Shown here: in pieces, positions 34,606 through 43,045 of the stretch | Position numbering within the stretch: the first letter of the stretch is position 1 | Layout of the letters: the number at the start of each line of letters is the position of its first letter | DNA from: JASHPR01 sp963833885 | GTDB lineage: Bacteria; Actinomycetota; Actinomycetes; Streptosporangiales; Streptosporangiaceae | Direction of reading: 5' to 3' | DNA: 64,000 nucleotides | Assembly: GCA_963833885.1 (NCBI GenBank) | Contig: CAWHZU010000010.1 | Span: 62,001-126,000, forward strand | The notes under the pieces: model-generated | Databases searched by the model: none | Told to the model about the DNA's origin: nothing | What the model saw: the letters and a program-made list of their open reading frames with translations, nothing else | Position numbers and translations under genes: made by a program

Positions 34606-35079
34606 GTGACATCGTCGCGATTCGTGGTGCAGCTCCATGACGCCACCGCGCTGCACTATGACCTGCGGATCCAGATCGGCGACGTGCTGCGGTCGTGGGC
34701 CGTGCCCAAGGGGCCCTCGCTGGATCCCGCGGTCCGGCGGCTGGCCGTGCCGGTCGAGGACCATTCCCTGGAAGCCGGGGACTTCGAGGGTGTTCACGAG
34801 GGGCAGTCGCGCGGCAGCGGCGCGGTGATCATCTGGGACGAGGGACCCGCCGAGATCGTGCGCGACGAGCCGGATCACCTGTCGTTCGACCTGCGTGGCG
34901 CCAAGCTGTGCGGCGGTTTCGCGCTGACCCGGACGGGCCAGCGCCGCTGGATCCTGATCAAGGTCAAAGACGCGCAGGCCAGGCCGGGCTCGGACATCAC
35001 CGCCGAGCGGCCGGAGAGCGTGCGCAGCGGAAGGCTCTGGCAGGACCTCGCGAGCGAAGCGGGGGGCGGCCCGGCTTAG
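34606..35079 (+). CDS. Stand-alone LigD-type 3'-phosphoesterase domain protein
   Basis: 157 residues matching the phosphoesterase (PE) domain of bacterial NHEJ ligase D: FVVQLHDATALHYDLRI with H11, H17 and D19 of the metal site, SWAVPKGPSLDP, VEDHSLEAGDFEG, GAVIIWDEG and RWILIKVKD. PE trims 3'-phosphates and ribonucleotides at DNA ends. No polymerase or ligase domain is attached and no Ku gene is in the window, so any NHEJ partner must lie elsewhere. The GTG start follows a leaderless-type -10. Confidence 0.9.
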   Translation: MTSSRFVVQLHDATALHYDLRIQIGDVLRSWAVPKGPSLDPAVRRLAVPVEDHSLEAGDFEGVHEGQSRGSGAVIIWDEGPAEIVRDEPDHLSFDLRGAKLCGGFALTRTGQRRWILIKVKDAQARPGSDITAERPESVRSGRLWQDLASEAGGGPA

Positions 35080-35080
35080 G

Positions 35081-35884
35081 TCAGGCACGCCCGCCTGCCA
35101 GCAGGTCGTCTGCCTGCTGCTGGCACAGGGACAGGCCCATCGCGCCCGACCACCGTCTGACCTCCTCCGCGATCGCGGACCCGGCGGCGGTCCGTCCCTC
35201 ACTGATCGCAAGGTGGGCCAGCAGGAGCTGCTGGGCCAGCACGCCGGTGGTGTTCCCGATCCGTGCCCACAGCTCGGCGGAGCGCTCCCACCGCATCCGG
35301 GCCCGCTCCAGGTCGCCGGCCTCCATGTCATGATCACCGAGGTGCCGGAGCGCCTCGCCGGCCAGATAGTCGTCTCCCGTCTGCTCGGCAGCCTCGAGCG
35401 CCCGGGTGAACCTGCGGCCGGCATGGTCGCGGTCGCCGATCAGGTTGTCGCTGATCAGCCCGTGATAGAACGCGGCCCAGCCCGCACTGGCCTCGTCGGG
35501 CGCCGAGTGCATGAGCGCCTCGGCGCGCTGGGCCAGCGCTGCCAGGCGACCGGGGTCGTGCCCGCCGGGCCCGAACCGGGGGCTGCCGTCCTCGCCGATC
35601 AGCTCACGCCCGTAGTCGTGCTCGACTTCGAGGAAGTCGAGCCGCCACCGCTCCTGCGGGCCGGTGACGGCTTCAGCGGCGGAGATCGCGTCCGGGGCCC
35701 AGCGGGGGCCTGCCGTGCGGAAGTCGTGGTGAACCGCGGTCTGTGCGGCGGCCAGCGCGAGCCTCCGGGCGGCTGGCCCCTGAGCCTCGGCGGGCCGTGC
35801 AGTCTCCAGCAGCCGGCGGGCAACGTCCCACCGCGCGGCCCAGGTGAGAGCGGTAGCGGCCGTGACGATCTCATCGGCGCCCAC
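35081..35884 (-). CDS. Tetratricopeptide-like helical repeat protein (5' end probably frameshifted)
   Basis: 267 residues from a GTG at 35884. Helical pairs such as GRRFTRALEAAEQTGDDYL, AGEALRHLGDHDMEAGDLER and RSAELWARIGNTTGVLAQQ resemble the regulatory TPR region of large ATPase regulators, but no DNA-binding or NTPase domain is present. The true N-terminus may begin at ATG 35981 (MIEQKISTQP), which has a TAATGT hexamer upstream; removing one base near 35917-35924 fuses that leader to this frame. It is one base from the convergent phosphoesterase stop and divergent from the MarR gene. Confidence 0.72.
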   Translation of the reverse strand: MGADEIVTAATALTWAARWDVARRLLETARPAEAQGPAARRLALAAAQTAVHHDFRTAGPRWAPDAISAAEAVTGPQERWRLDFLEVEHDYGRELIGEDGSPRFGPGGHDPGRLAALAQRAEALMHSAPDEASAGWAAFYHGLISDNLIGDRDHAGRRFTRALEAAEQTGDDYLAGEALRHLGDHDMEAGDLERARMRWERSAELWARIGNTTGVLAQQLLLAHLAISEGRTAAGSAIAEEVRRWSGAMGLSLCQQQADDLLAGGRA

Positions 35885-35992
35885 GAAGACCCGCTCGGCG
35901 GCCGGCTCGGGTGCTGCGGCCGGCGGGTGCCACGGTCGGCCCGGGCGCGGCGGGCTGGGTGCTGATCTTCTGCTCGATCATGCAGCGCACAT

Positions 35993-36025
35993 TACTTCGC
36001 CGGAAAAATTTCGTCTATCGAAGTA
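35993..36025. promoter_or_regulatory. Inverted repeat between divergent TPR and MarR genes
   Basis: TACTTCG (35993-35999) and CGAAGTA (36019-36025) are perfect inverted arms 19 bp apart. They flank an AT-rich segment and cover both leaderless -10 candidates (35989-35994 minus strand; 36033-36038 plus strand lies just beyond). This is a likely MarR autoregulatory site. Confidence 0.5.
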
Positions 36026-36032
36026 TTTTCGC

Positions 36033-36038
36033 TAGGCT
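36033..36038 (+). promoter_or_regulatory. -10 hexamer of marR gene (leaderless)
   Basis: TAGGCT, TGCGCG, then ATG 36045. Confidence 0.5.
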
Positions 36039-36044
36039 TGCGCG

Positions 36045-36539
36045 ATGCGAGATCTGGTCGACGAGCACATCGAGCTGTGGTCCCGCGAGCTGCCGGACCT
36101 GGATCCGCGGGTTGAGGGCATCGTTGTCAGGCTGCAGGTGCTCGACCGGCACCTGCGGCGTGAACTCGAGCGGGCGCTCGCCACCCAGTCGCTCAAGATG
36201 TGGGAGTTCAAGACGCTGCACATCCTGCGCCGCGGCGGCCCGCCGTACCGGGCGACCGCGACCGAGCTCGCCACCGCGCTCGATCTGTCGCCCGCGGCCA
36301 TGACCAAGCGGCTGGACAACCTGGAGCAGGACGGGTACCTGCGCCGCAGCCACGACGACGCCGACCGGCGCCGGGTGCTGATCACGCTCACTGAAGCGGG
36401 CATGCATGCCTGGGAAAGCACCATCAGCCTGCAGGACCGGGTGGAGCGGCAGCTCGTTGACGTGCTCCGGCCGGACGAGCAGGATCAGCTCGTCTCCCTG
36501 CTCCGGAGGCTCCTGCTGAGCGGTCAGCGCCGCGGCTAG
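36045..36539 (+). CDS. MarR family transcriptional regulator
   Basis: 164 residues with the winged helix-turn-helix at about 48-120: EFKTLHILRRGGPPYRATA, TELATALDLSPAAMTKRLDN, LEQDGYLRRSHDDADRRRV with the wing DDADRRRVLITLT. The flanking helices (RLQVLDRHLRRELERAL; DRVERQLVDVLRPDEQDQL) form the dimer interface. It should bind the AT-rich divergent region upstream. The ligand and targets are unknown. Confidence 0.92.
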   Translation: MRDLVDEHIELWSRELPDLDPRVEGIVVRLQVLDRHLRRELERALATQSLKMWEFKTLHILRRGGPPYRATATELATALDLSPAAMTKRLDNLEQDGYLRRSHDDADRRRVLITLTEAGMHAWESTISLQDRVERQLVDVLRPDEQDQLVSLLRRLLLSGQRRG

Positions 36540-36586
36540 GTCCAGCTGCCTGCCCCTGCCGCGAGCCCTGCTACGTTGACCGCTTG

Positions 36587-37156
36587 ATGGAACCCACAGT
36601 CCCGGAACTGGTCGCGGCTGCGGTCGCCCGAGCGGCCTCGGCCAAGTTCGGTCTTTCGTGCGACCCAGCTGTCGGCGGCTTGCTGGCCGTCCTTGCGGCG
36701 CACCTGCCCGCCGGGAGCCGTGTGCTCGAGCTCGGCACCGGCGCCGGGGTTGGCACGGCCTGGATCGTGTCGGGGCTGCTGCCCAGGACGGACGTGACCG
36801 TCACCACGGTGGAGCGGGACGCGCGCACCGCGCTGCTCGCCGCGCAGGGCGACTGGCCCGGCTTTGTCGACCTGCGGCTGGCGGACGCGCTCGACGTCCT
36901 GGGCGAGGGCGGCAGCTTCGACCTGATCTTCGCCGACGCGCAGGGCGGGAAGTGGGACGGGCTCGACCGCACGATCGCCTCGCTCCGTCCCGGCGGCCTG
37001 CTCGTCGTCGACGACATGACGCCGCTGCCGGACTGGCCAGCCGAGCAGCACGCGAAGCAGGCCGGAGTCAGGCAGGCGCTGCTCACCACGCCGCGGCTCA
37101 CCGCCGTCGAGCTCAGCCACGGTTCCGGCGTCATCCTCGGCACCCGCCGGCCGTAA
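36587..37156 (+). CDS. SAM-dependent O-methyltransferase
   Basis: 189 residues of the class I Rossmann-fold methyltransferases related to catechol/caffeoyl-CoA O-methyltransferases (family 3): motif I VLELGTGAGVGTAWI, TTVERDARTA, FDLIFADAQGGKWDGLD, and LLVVDDMTPLPDW. The substrate is unknown. The start could be ATG 36587 or the TTG at 36584, which lies exactly 6 nt after TACGTT (36572-36577). Confidence 0.88.
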   Translation: MEPTVPELVAAAVARAASAKFGLSCDPAVGGLLAVLAAHLPAGSRVLELGTGAGVGTAWIVSGLLPRTDVTVTTVERDARTALLAAQGDWPGFVDLRLADALDVLGEGGSFDLIFADAQGGKWDGLDRTIASLRPGGLLVVDDMTPLPDWPAEQHAKQAGVRQALLTTPRLTAVELSHGSGVILGTRRP

Positions 37157-37265
37157 CCATCACGGCTGCGGCTCACCCGCCGTCGAGCAGCCAGAACCAA
37201 GCCTCCGCGCCCCGCGATCTTGCCACGCGGCGACCGCGGTCGTGCGCGCATCAATCGCTTCCAGC

Positions 37266-37315
37266 GTAACTAGTGTTACTCTGATATTCGGAGAAGCCTA
37301 GTTACTGATGTAACT
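37266..37315. promoter_or_regulatory. Twin palindromic operators upstream of the 37332 gene
   Basis: GTAAC-TAGT-GTTAC (37266-37279) and AGTTAC-TGAT-GTAACT (37300-37315) share GTAAC/GTTAC arms with a 4-bp centre. Their centres are 35 bp apart, close to 3.3 turns. The region is AT-rich and ends just before AGGGAGG, the ribosome-binding site. The layout suits cooperative binding by a dimeric repressor. Confidence 0.7.
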
Positions 37316-37331
37316 CAGGGAGGCGGCGGGC

Positions 37332-37907
37332 GTGGCGAAGGCAAAGCTAGGGAAGGCAGCGCTGGATGCTCTGCAACAGAAGTTCGATGAACTGGTGCGG
37401 GAGCGGCTTGCCGGCGCGGTGATCGATCGGGTCCAGGTGCTCCAGTACGGCGATGACCCGGAGATAGAGCCGGGTGAGTTGCTGGCGCGCGTGGTGCTGC
37501 AGGCGGGGGAGAGCGGGGAAGAACGCAAGCAGGCCATGCGGGCCTTTGACGAGGTGCACCGGGACGCGATCCACGAGCTGCGGCGCGACCTCGACCGTGT
37601 TCCCGCGATCGGGCTGCTCGAGATCATTGTCGGTGACAAGGACGCGGAAGGCCCTGTCCCAGTCCGCAGGATGCGGCTGGCGGGCCCGCCCCGTGGGCTG
37701 GAAGGCGCGGAGGGGCAGCTCACCCCCGTGATGGCCCGGCTCGGGCAGGAGGACCTGGAGACCGTGGACACGCTGATCACCGCGGGCATCGCGGGCAACC
37801 GCGCGGACGCCGTGCGCTGGGCACTGGCCCGGATCCGTGAGCGCCCGGCGTACGAGAAGCTCCGGGAGCGGGCACGAGAGATCGAGGAGCTGAAGGCCCA
37901 GTTCTGA
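37332..37907 (+). CDS. Unknown protein with C-terminal ribbon-helix-helix-like segment
   Basis: 191 residues from a GTG with AGGGAGG at 37317-37323. The basic N-terminus (AKAKLGKAALDALQQKFDEL) and middle region (about 30-110, acidic and helical) are not recognised. The C-terminal ~55 residues (EDLETVDTLITAGIAGNRAD, then AVRWALARIRERPAYEKLRE) have the strand-helix-helix pattern of CopG/ribbon-helix-helix proteins, where L..L..AG...R.EAVR.AL is typical. Preceded by twin palindromes, it is probably an autoregulated DNA-binding protein. It has no obvious toxin partner: the next gene is on the other strand. Confidence 0.68.
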   Translation: MAKAKLGKAALDALQQKFDELVRERLAGAVIDRVQVLQYGDDPEIEPGELLARVVLQAGESGEERKQAMRAFDEVHRDAIHELRRDLDRVPAIGLLEIIVGDKDAEGPVPVRRMRLAGPPRGLEGAEGQLTPVMARLGQEDLETVDTLITAGIAGNRADAVRWALARIRERPAYEKLRERAREIEELKAQF

Positions 37908-37925
37908 CCGCGCCGCACGGCGGTG

Positions 37926-40784
37926 CTAGGAAACCCCGGCCGTCTCTCGATGCCCCGGCGGTTCGTCTAAGACGCTGGCCGAGCTCGTCAGCACGCGCTC
38001 GGAGCGGCGGATCATAACTCGTGACCAGCGAGCGGCCGCGAGCAGCAGTAGCAGCAGCACGGCACCCCCGACGGACAGCACCAGCCCGGCCCGGAACCCC
38101 GGCGACACGTAGCTCCAGGTCAGGATCCCTTGGCCGGCCGGAACGTCCACCACCTGGATCAGGCCCGAGCGCCCGACGTCCAGTTTGGTCGGCGTGCCGT
38201 CCACGGGATGCCAGGTAGCGGTCCAGCCGGGAATCGCCGCGACCGAGCGGACCACGCGCACGCCGTGCGGGGAGCGCACGGCGACAGCGGCCGACCCGGC
38301 GACCGAGTCGGTGGCGTCGTCCACGCGCCGAATCGACGCGCCCGTCGTGGACCGGCCCGGGAGTGCTTCGAGGCTGAACATGGCCCGGGCGAAGTGGTTG
38401 ACGAACACGGTGAACGAGCCGTCGTGCCCGGCCAGTCCCCACTGCGGCGCCGTGAGCGCGTCCTGCAGCTGGCCGTTGGCCACGAACGAGGCGCCTCCCG
38501 CCTCGGTGACGGACGGCGCGCCGAGGCGCGACGGATCGCCGCCCGCCTGCCCGATCACCGCGACCGCGGTAACCGGGCGGCGGAGGTCGATCGTGAGCGC
38601 CGACGCGCTCGCGGCCCGTGCCGGGAACCAGCGCGTCGTCCCGCCCGGCGTCTCCAGGCCGATCCGGATCCCGGCGGCCTTCCTCGCGTCCGCGTCGGGC
38701 ACGTCGAGCCCGGACAAAGTCAGCGACGTGCCGAAGTTCCAGGTTGTCCGGTCGTGCGCGGCGATGTCCCGGTCGCCGGTGCCCGGCGGACCCGGCGGCG
38801 CCGTGGATCCGCTCGAGGTGATCAGGTATGCGGGCACGGTGAGCAGCACCGACGTGTCCAGCTGATCGAGGATCCCGCTGGCCACGGCCTTCGGGGAGAG
38901 CTCGTCCTGCCCCTCGCCCATCGCCTGATGTGAGCCTGTCGCGGACGCGTACGTGCCGTCAACGATCGACGAGTATCCCTGGACCGATGGCGCGCCGTCG
39001 ATGTCGTTGAGATCGGGCGAACCGAGCGCGGGCAGCTGGCGAGCGTCGATCTCGTTCGGATCGTAGATCGCGAAACGTCCGCCAAAGCCCAGCGTCTTGA
39101 CCGGGCGCGTGGCCGGTGTACGGGGCGCCAGCCCCGACGGCTGACCCGACAGGATCTCACCGGCTGTCTCGGCGTGACCGCTGGCGGACCCGCCCTGGCC
39201 GAGGCCGGCGTCGACCGCGACCACCCCGAGGATCGTGAAGATCACCAGGTCCATCACGACGAACGCGCCGAGCACCCGCGAGCGCAGCCGCGGGGCAATG
39301 CGGCGCCCCCAGATCACGAACGCGATGGCCGCGGCGCCGATCAGCGCGTAGGGGACGAGCCACGGCTTGAGCTGCCCGTCGACGTGCGTCGCGGCCACGC
39401 CGACCCCCAGCCAGCGCAGCAGGCCCGCGCCCCAGCACAGCCCGATCACGACGACGGCGATCATGGCGAGCGGGGGCAGCACGCCGAGGATCGTCTCCAG
39501 GTCGATCCGGCGCATGAGGCGGACCCGGAGGAACCGCCGGCTCTTCTCGGTGAGCGGGTTGTTGGCCCAGTACGCGAGGAGAACGGCGAGCGCGAGATCG
39601 GTCACGAGGATGTTCCGGCTCTGCAGCCGCTGATCGCCGAAGAGCGGCAGATGGATGAGCAGATGCCCGAGCGGCGTCCGGCCGCCGAGCGCGAGGAGCA
39701 CCCCGACCAGCGCTATCACGTGCCACACCAGCCACTCGGGGGGCCTGCGCCGCAGCCGTACGCGACCCAGGAGCACGGCCGCGGCCACGAGCGGCAGGAT
39801 GCCGACGTAGTCGGTCACTTCGGTCAGGTTGTAGGTCGCAAAGAAACTGGGCTGGCCGAACGAGCCGGACCCGCCCAGCAGGTCCGGCACCAGCATCAGC
39901 AGCAGCCACTTGGTGGATAGCGAGCCGGACTCGAACAGCGCCATCGAGACCGCCCCGCGCTGGGAGGTGGCGACCGCGGCCAGCCCCGGCAGCCACTGAA
40001 CCGCGCCGAGGCAGGCGCCCAGCGCGCCGCCCGCCGCGACCGAGACGGCCGCCGGCCTCCAGCGGCGGCCGAGTCGTGCGACGCGCCACACCGCGTAGAT
40101 GACGACGGTCACGCAGGCGTCGTCAACGGCGCGCGGCTCACCGGCCAGGATCACCAGGCCGGTGGCGGCGGCCAGCACGCCGGTCCACCGGAGCCGGGAG
40201 GGCATGCTCCGGGTCTCGGACAGCCGGAGCACGCTCAGCAGCGCGACCGGGACCCAGCTCATGCCCGCGACCAGGCCGAAATGAGATACCTGCGCCGACA
40301 TCGCTCCGGCGAACGCAAACGAGAGGCCGCCGAGCAGGCTCGGCGGGCTGCCGAGGCGGAGGGCCCGCAGGAAGCAGAACATGCCGAGCCCGGCGACCGC
40401 CCAGGTGATGATCATGTTGACCGCCCACGCCGCGGTCGCCGACAGCACGGCGAACAGGAACGTGAGCGGGTACGCGGCGCCGGCGTTCCAGCCGGCCAGA
40501 AGCGGGGCACCGCTCCAGATGTACGGGTCATACAGCGGCAGGTGGCCGCTCCGGATCTCGCGCCCGGCGAGAACCCGCAGCGGGAAGTTCTGCGACAGGT
40601 CGTCGCCGGGCAGCACCGAATGCCCGAGCAGCGCGGGGACGCCGAAGACGAGGACCGGCAGCGCAACCAGGATGGCGACGGCCCAGACGTCGCCGCGCCG
40701 CCAGCGCCCGAGCGCCCTCGTCTGCGGCGCATCCGAGGTCCTCGTCCGGAGGCTGGATGACAGAACCATCCCCATGACGTGCAA
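37926..40784 (-). CDS. YfhO-type large membrane protein (GT-C-like)
   Basis: 952 residues with about a dozen helices in the first ~530 residues, a large extracytoplasmic C-terminal region, and a final helix near residue 905 (LVLSVGGAVLLLLLLAAARW). The first loop has PGDDLSQNFPLRV and DPYIWSGAPL, with the acidic D-D pair typical of YfhO/GT-C glycosyltransferases, and NILVTDLALAVLLAYW later. YfhO in Firmicutes glycosylates lipoteichoic acid; in actinobacteria the acceptor is unknown. The start is uncertain among a TTG at 40784 and ATGs at 40775 and 40769. Confidence 0.85.
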   Translation of the reverse strand: MHVMGMVLSSSLRTRTSDAPQTRALGRWRRGDVWAVAILVALPVLVFGVPALLGHSVLPGDDLSQNFPLRVLAGREIRSGHLPLYDPYIWSGAPLLAGWNAGAAYPLTFLFAVLSATAAWAVNMIITWAVAGLGMFCFLRALRLGSPPSLLGGLSFAFAGAMSAQVSHFGLVAGMSWVPVALLSVLRLSETRSMPSRLRWTGVLAAATGLVILAGEPRAVDDACVTVVIYAVWRVARLGRRWRPAAVSVAAGGALGACLGAVQWLPGLAAVATSQRGAVSMALFESGSLSTKWLLLMLVPDLLGGSGSFGQPSFFATYNLTEVTDYVGILPLVAAAVLLGRVRLRRRPPEWLVWHVIALVGVLLALGGRTPLGHLLIHLPLFGDQRLQSRNILVTDLALAVLLAYWANNPLTEKSRRFLRVRLMRRIDLETILGVLPPLAMIAVVVIGLCWGAGLLRWLGVGVAATHVDGQLKPWLVPYALIGAAAIAFVIWGRRIAPRLRSRVLGAFVVMDLVIFTILGVVAVDAGLGQGGSASGHAETAGEILSGQPSGLAPRTPATRPVKTLGFGGRFAIYDPNEIDARQLPALGSPDLNDIDGAPSVQGYSSIVDGTYASATGSHQAMGEGQDELSPKAVASGILDQLDTSVLLTVPAYLITSSGSTAPPGPPGTGDRDIAAHDRTTWNFGTSLTLSGLDVPDADARKAAGIRIGLETPGGTTRWFPARAASASALTIDLRRPVTAVAVIGQAGGDPSRLGAPSVTEAGGASFVANGQLQDALTAPQWGLAGHDGSFTVFVNHFARAMFSLEALPGRSTTGASIRRVDDATDSVAGSAAVAVRSPHGVRVVRSVAAIPGWTATWHPVDGTPTKLDVGRSGLIQVVDVPAGQGILTWSYVSPGFRAGLVLSVGGAVLLLLLLAAARWSRVMIRRSERVLTSSASVLDEPPGHRETAGVS

Positions 40785-40854
40785 GCCTTGCAGGCCAAGG
40801 CTGAACGAATCCTGAGAGGGCGCCTTCTTTCAGCAGCGAGTCGGGCCGTCCGGA

Positions 40855-42975
40855 TTAGCGGCCGGGACGCGGGCTGCGGAGCACGGTCACCGACCGGGGG
40901 CCGACGGCGACGCGATCGCCGGCCTGACGCTCCCCGGCCGACGCGGCCGCGGCCGGATCGTGGCTGTCGATCTCGGCCCGCCATGCCTGCCCGTCGCGGG
41001 TGGTGGGGATGACGAAGTCCAGCGGCTCCCACCACGCGTTGAAGAACACCAGGAAGTCATCATCGAGCAGCAACGTGCCGTCCCGTGCCGGGTCGGGGTC
41101 GTCGGACCCGTCGAGGTAGATGCCCAGCGACAGCGCGCTGGGGTCGGCCCAGTCGGCGGCGGTCATCGGCGTCCCCGCCGGGGTGAACCAGCGGAGCTCG
41201 GAGGCCTCGGCACCGGCGAGGTAGCGGCGGCGCCGGAACACCGGGTGCTGCGTGCGGAGCGCGATCAGCCGCCGGGTGAATGCGAGCAGGTCCTCATCCA
41301 CCGCCGACCAGTCGAACCAGGTGATCTCGTTGTCCTGGCAGTACGCGTTGTTGTTGCCCTGCTGGGTGCGGCCGATCTCGTCCCCGCCGAGCAGCAGCGG
41401 CACGCCGAACGACAGCAGCACGGTGCTGAGCATCGCCCGGCGCTGTCGCCCGCGCAGCGCCAGGATGGCCGGGTCGGTGGCCGGGCCCTCAGCGCCGCAG
41501 TTCCAGGAGCGGTTGTCGTCGGTCCCGTCGCGGTTGGCCTCGCCGTTGGCCTCGTTGTGCTTGCCGTCATAGGAGACCAGGTCGGCCATGGTGAACCCGT
41601 CGTGCACGGTCAGCAGGTTCACCGACGCGGTCGGCTTGCGCCGGTCCGTGCCGCCGTACAGGTCCGACGAGCCGGCGAACCGGGTGGCGAACTCGCCGAT
41701 CCCAACGGGGTGGCTGCGCCAGAAGTCGCGCATGCTGTCGCGGTACTTCCCGTTCCACTCCCGCCACAGCGGCGGGAAACGCCCGAGCTCATAGCTGTCC
41801 ATCTGGCCCACGTCCCACGGCTCGGCGATGAGCTTCGCCCGGGACACCACCGGGTCCTGCGAGACGAGGTCGAAGAACGCGGACACCTGATCGAAGCCGC
41901 GGCCGTCCCGGGCGAGAGTCGGCGCGAGGTCGAAGCGGTAACCGTCGACGTGCATCTCGGTGATCCAGTACCGCAGCGAATCCATGATCAGCTGAAGGGT
42001 CACCGGATCTGCGGCGTTGAGCGAGTTCCCGGTTCCTGTGGTGTCGAAGTAGCGGCTGGGGTCGCCGGCCGCGAGCCGGTAGTACGCGGCGTTGTCCAGG
42101 CCGCGGAAGCAGAGCGTCGGGCCGCGGTGATCCGCCTCGGCGGTGTGGTTGAACACGACGTCGAGCAGCACCTCGAGGCCCGCCGCGTGCAGCGCGTTCA
42201 CCATGGCCTTGAACTCTGCGACCTGCTCGCCCCGCCCAGCGCGCACCGCCGCCGAGTAGCCGTTGTGCGGCGCGAAGTACCCGATCGTGTTGTAGCCCCA
42301 GTAGTTCGTCAGACCCTGCGCCACCAGAAAGGACTCGGGCACGCTCTGGTGCACGGGCAGCAGCTCGACCGCGGTCACCCCTAGTTCCACGAGATGGGCG
42401 ACGGCCGCCTCGTGCGCCAGCCCGGCGTAGCTGCCGCGCAGGCCGGGCACCCCCGGGTGGCGTTCGGTGAACCCCTTGACGTGCACCTCATAGATGATCG
42501 TGTCGGAGTAGCGGCGCCGCATCGGCCCGCCGTCGGTCCAGTCGAACGCCCCATCCACGACGATGCTGCGCGGTACGTGCCCGGCGGAATCCAGCGCGCT
42601 CGGCTGGTCGGGGTCGTGCACCGCGTAGCCGAACACCTCCGGCCCGAACGCGACCTCTCCGCTGATCGCCCTGGCGTACGGATCGAGCAGCAGTTTCGCC
42701 GGGTTGCAACGCAGGCCACGGGCTGTGTCGTACGGGCCCGTCACGCGATATCCGTAAGCTTGCCCGGGGCCGACGCCCCGGGCAAAGCCATACCAGACGC
42801 CCGCGTCATAGCTCGGCAGCGGGAGCCGGGTCTCGGTGCCTGCGCTATCGAACAGGCACAGCGTCACCGCGTCGGCCACCCCGGACGCCACGGCGAAGTT
42901 CGTGCCAGCGGCCTCGGGCGTCGCGCCCAGCGGGAACGGGCTGCCCGGCAGCACGCGGTCAGCCTCGGCACCCAC
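40855..42975 (-). CDS. glgX: Glycogen debranching enzyme GlgX
   Basis: 706 residues, standard for GlgX/TreX isoamylase-type debranching enzymes (GH13, alpha-1,6 hydrolysis of limit dextrin branches). An N-terminal CBM48 (PFPLGATPEAAGTNFAVAS) precedes the barrel: VLLDVVFNHTAE, nucleophile Asp in DGYRFDLAPTL, acid Glu in LIAEPWDVGQ, transition-state Asp in LLTVHDGFTM. The GTG at 42975 is chosen because GATACT ends 6 nt upstream (42982-42987), and homology begins there; the open frame to 43260 overlaps the divergent gene and is spurious. No other glycogen genes adjoin it. Confidence 0.94.
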   Translation of the reverse strand: MGAEADRVLPGSPFPLGATPEAAGTNFAVASGVADAVTLCLFDSAGTETRLPLPSYDAGVWYGFARGVGPGQAYGYRVTGPYDTARGLRCNPAKLLLDPYARAISGEVAFGPEVFGYAVHDPDQPSALDSAGHVPRSIVVDGAFDWTDGGPMRRRYSDTIIYEVHVKGFTERHPGVPGLRGSYAGLAHEAAVAHLVELGVTAVELLPVHQSVPESFLVAQGLTNYWGYNTIGYFAPHNGYSAAVRAGRGEQVAEFKAMVNALHAAGLEVLLDVVFNHTAEADHRGPTLCFRGLDNAAYYRLAAGDPSRYFDTTGTGNSLNAADPVTLQLIMDSLRYWITEMHVDGYRFDLAPTLARDGRGFDQVSAFFDLVSQDPVVSRAKLIAEPWDVGQMDSYELGRFPPLWREWNGKYRDSMRDFWRSHPVGIGEFATRFAGSSDLYGGTDRRKPTASVNLLTVHDGFTMADLVSYDGKHNEANGEANRDGTDDNRSWNCGAEGPATDPAILALRGRQRRAMLSTVLLSFGVPLLLGGDEIGRTQQGNNNAYCQDNEITWFDWSAVDEDLLAFTRRLIALRTQHPVFRRRRYLAGAEASELRWFTPAGTPMTAADWADPSALSLGIYLDGSDDPDPARDGTLLLDDDFLVFFNAWWEPLDFVIPTTRDGQAWRAEIDSHDPAAAASAGERQAGDRVAVGPRSVTVLRSPRPGR

Positions 42976-42981
42976 GAGGCA

Positions 42982-42987
42982 AGTATC
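42982..42987 (-). promoter_or_regulatory. -10 hexamer of glgX (leaderless)
   Basis: GATACT, TGCCTC, then GTG 42975 on the minus strand. Confidence 0.5.
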
Positions 42988-43045
42988 GCGCGGGCGCGGA
43001 TGCCATGCTCGGTTAGGTACGTCTGCCCCGGAAGGGAGCACCAGC

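Noticed and set aside
36690..37330. Toxin-antitoxin pair with the RHH-like protein
   Set aside because: The neighbours are an O-methyltransferase and, on the other strand, a YfhO protein. No small toxin ORF is credible.
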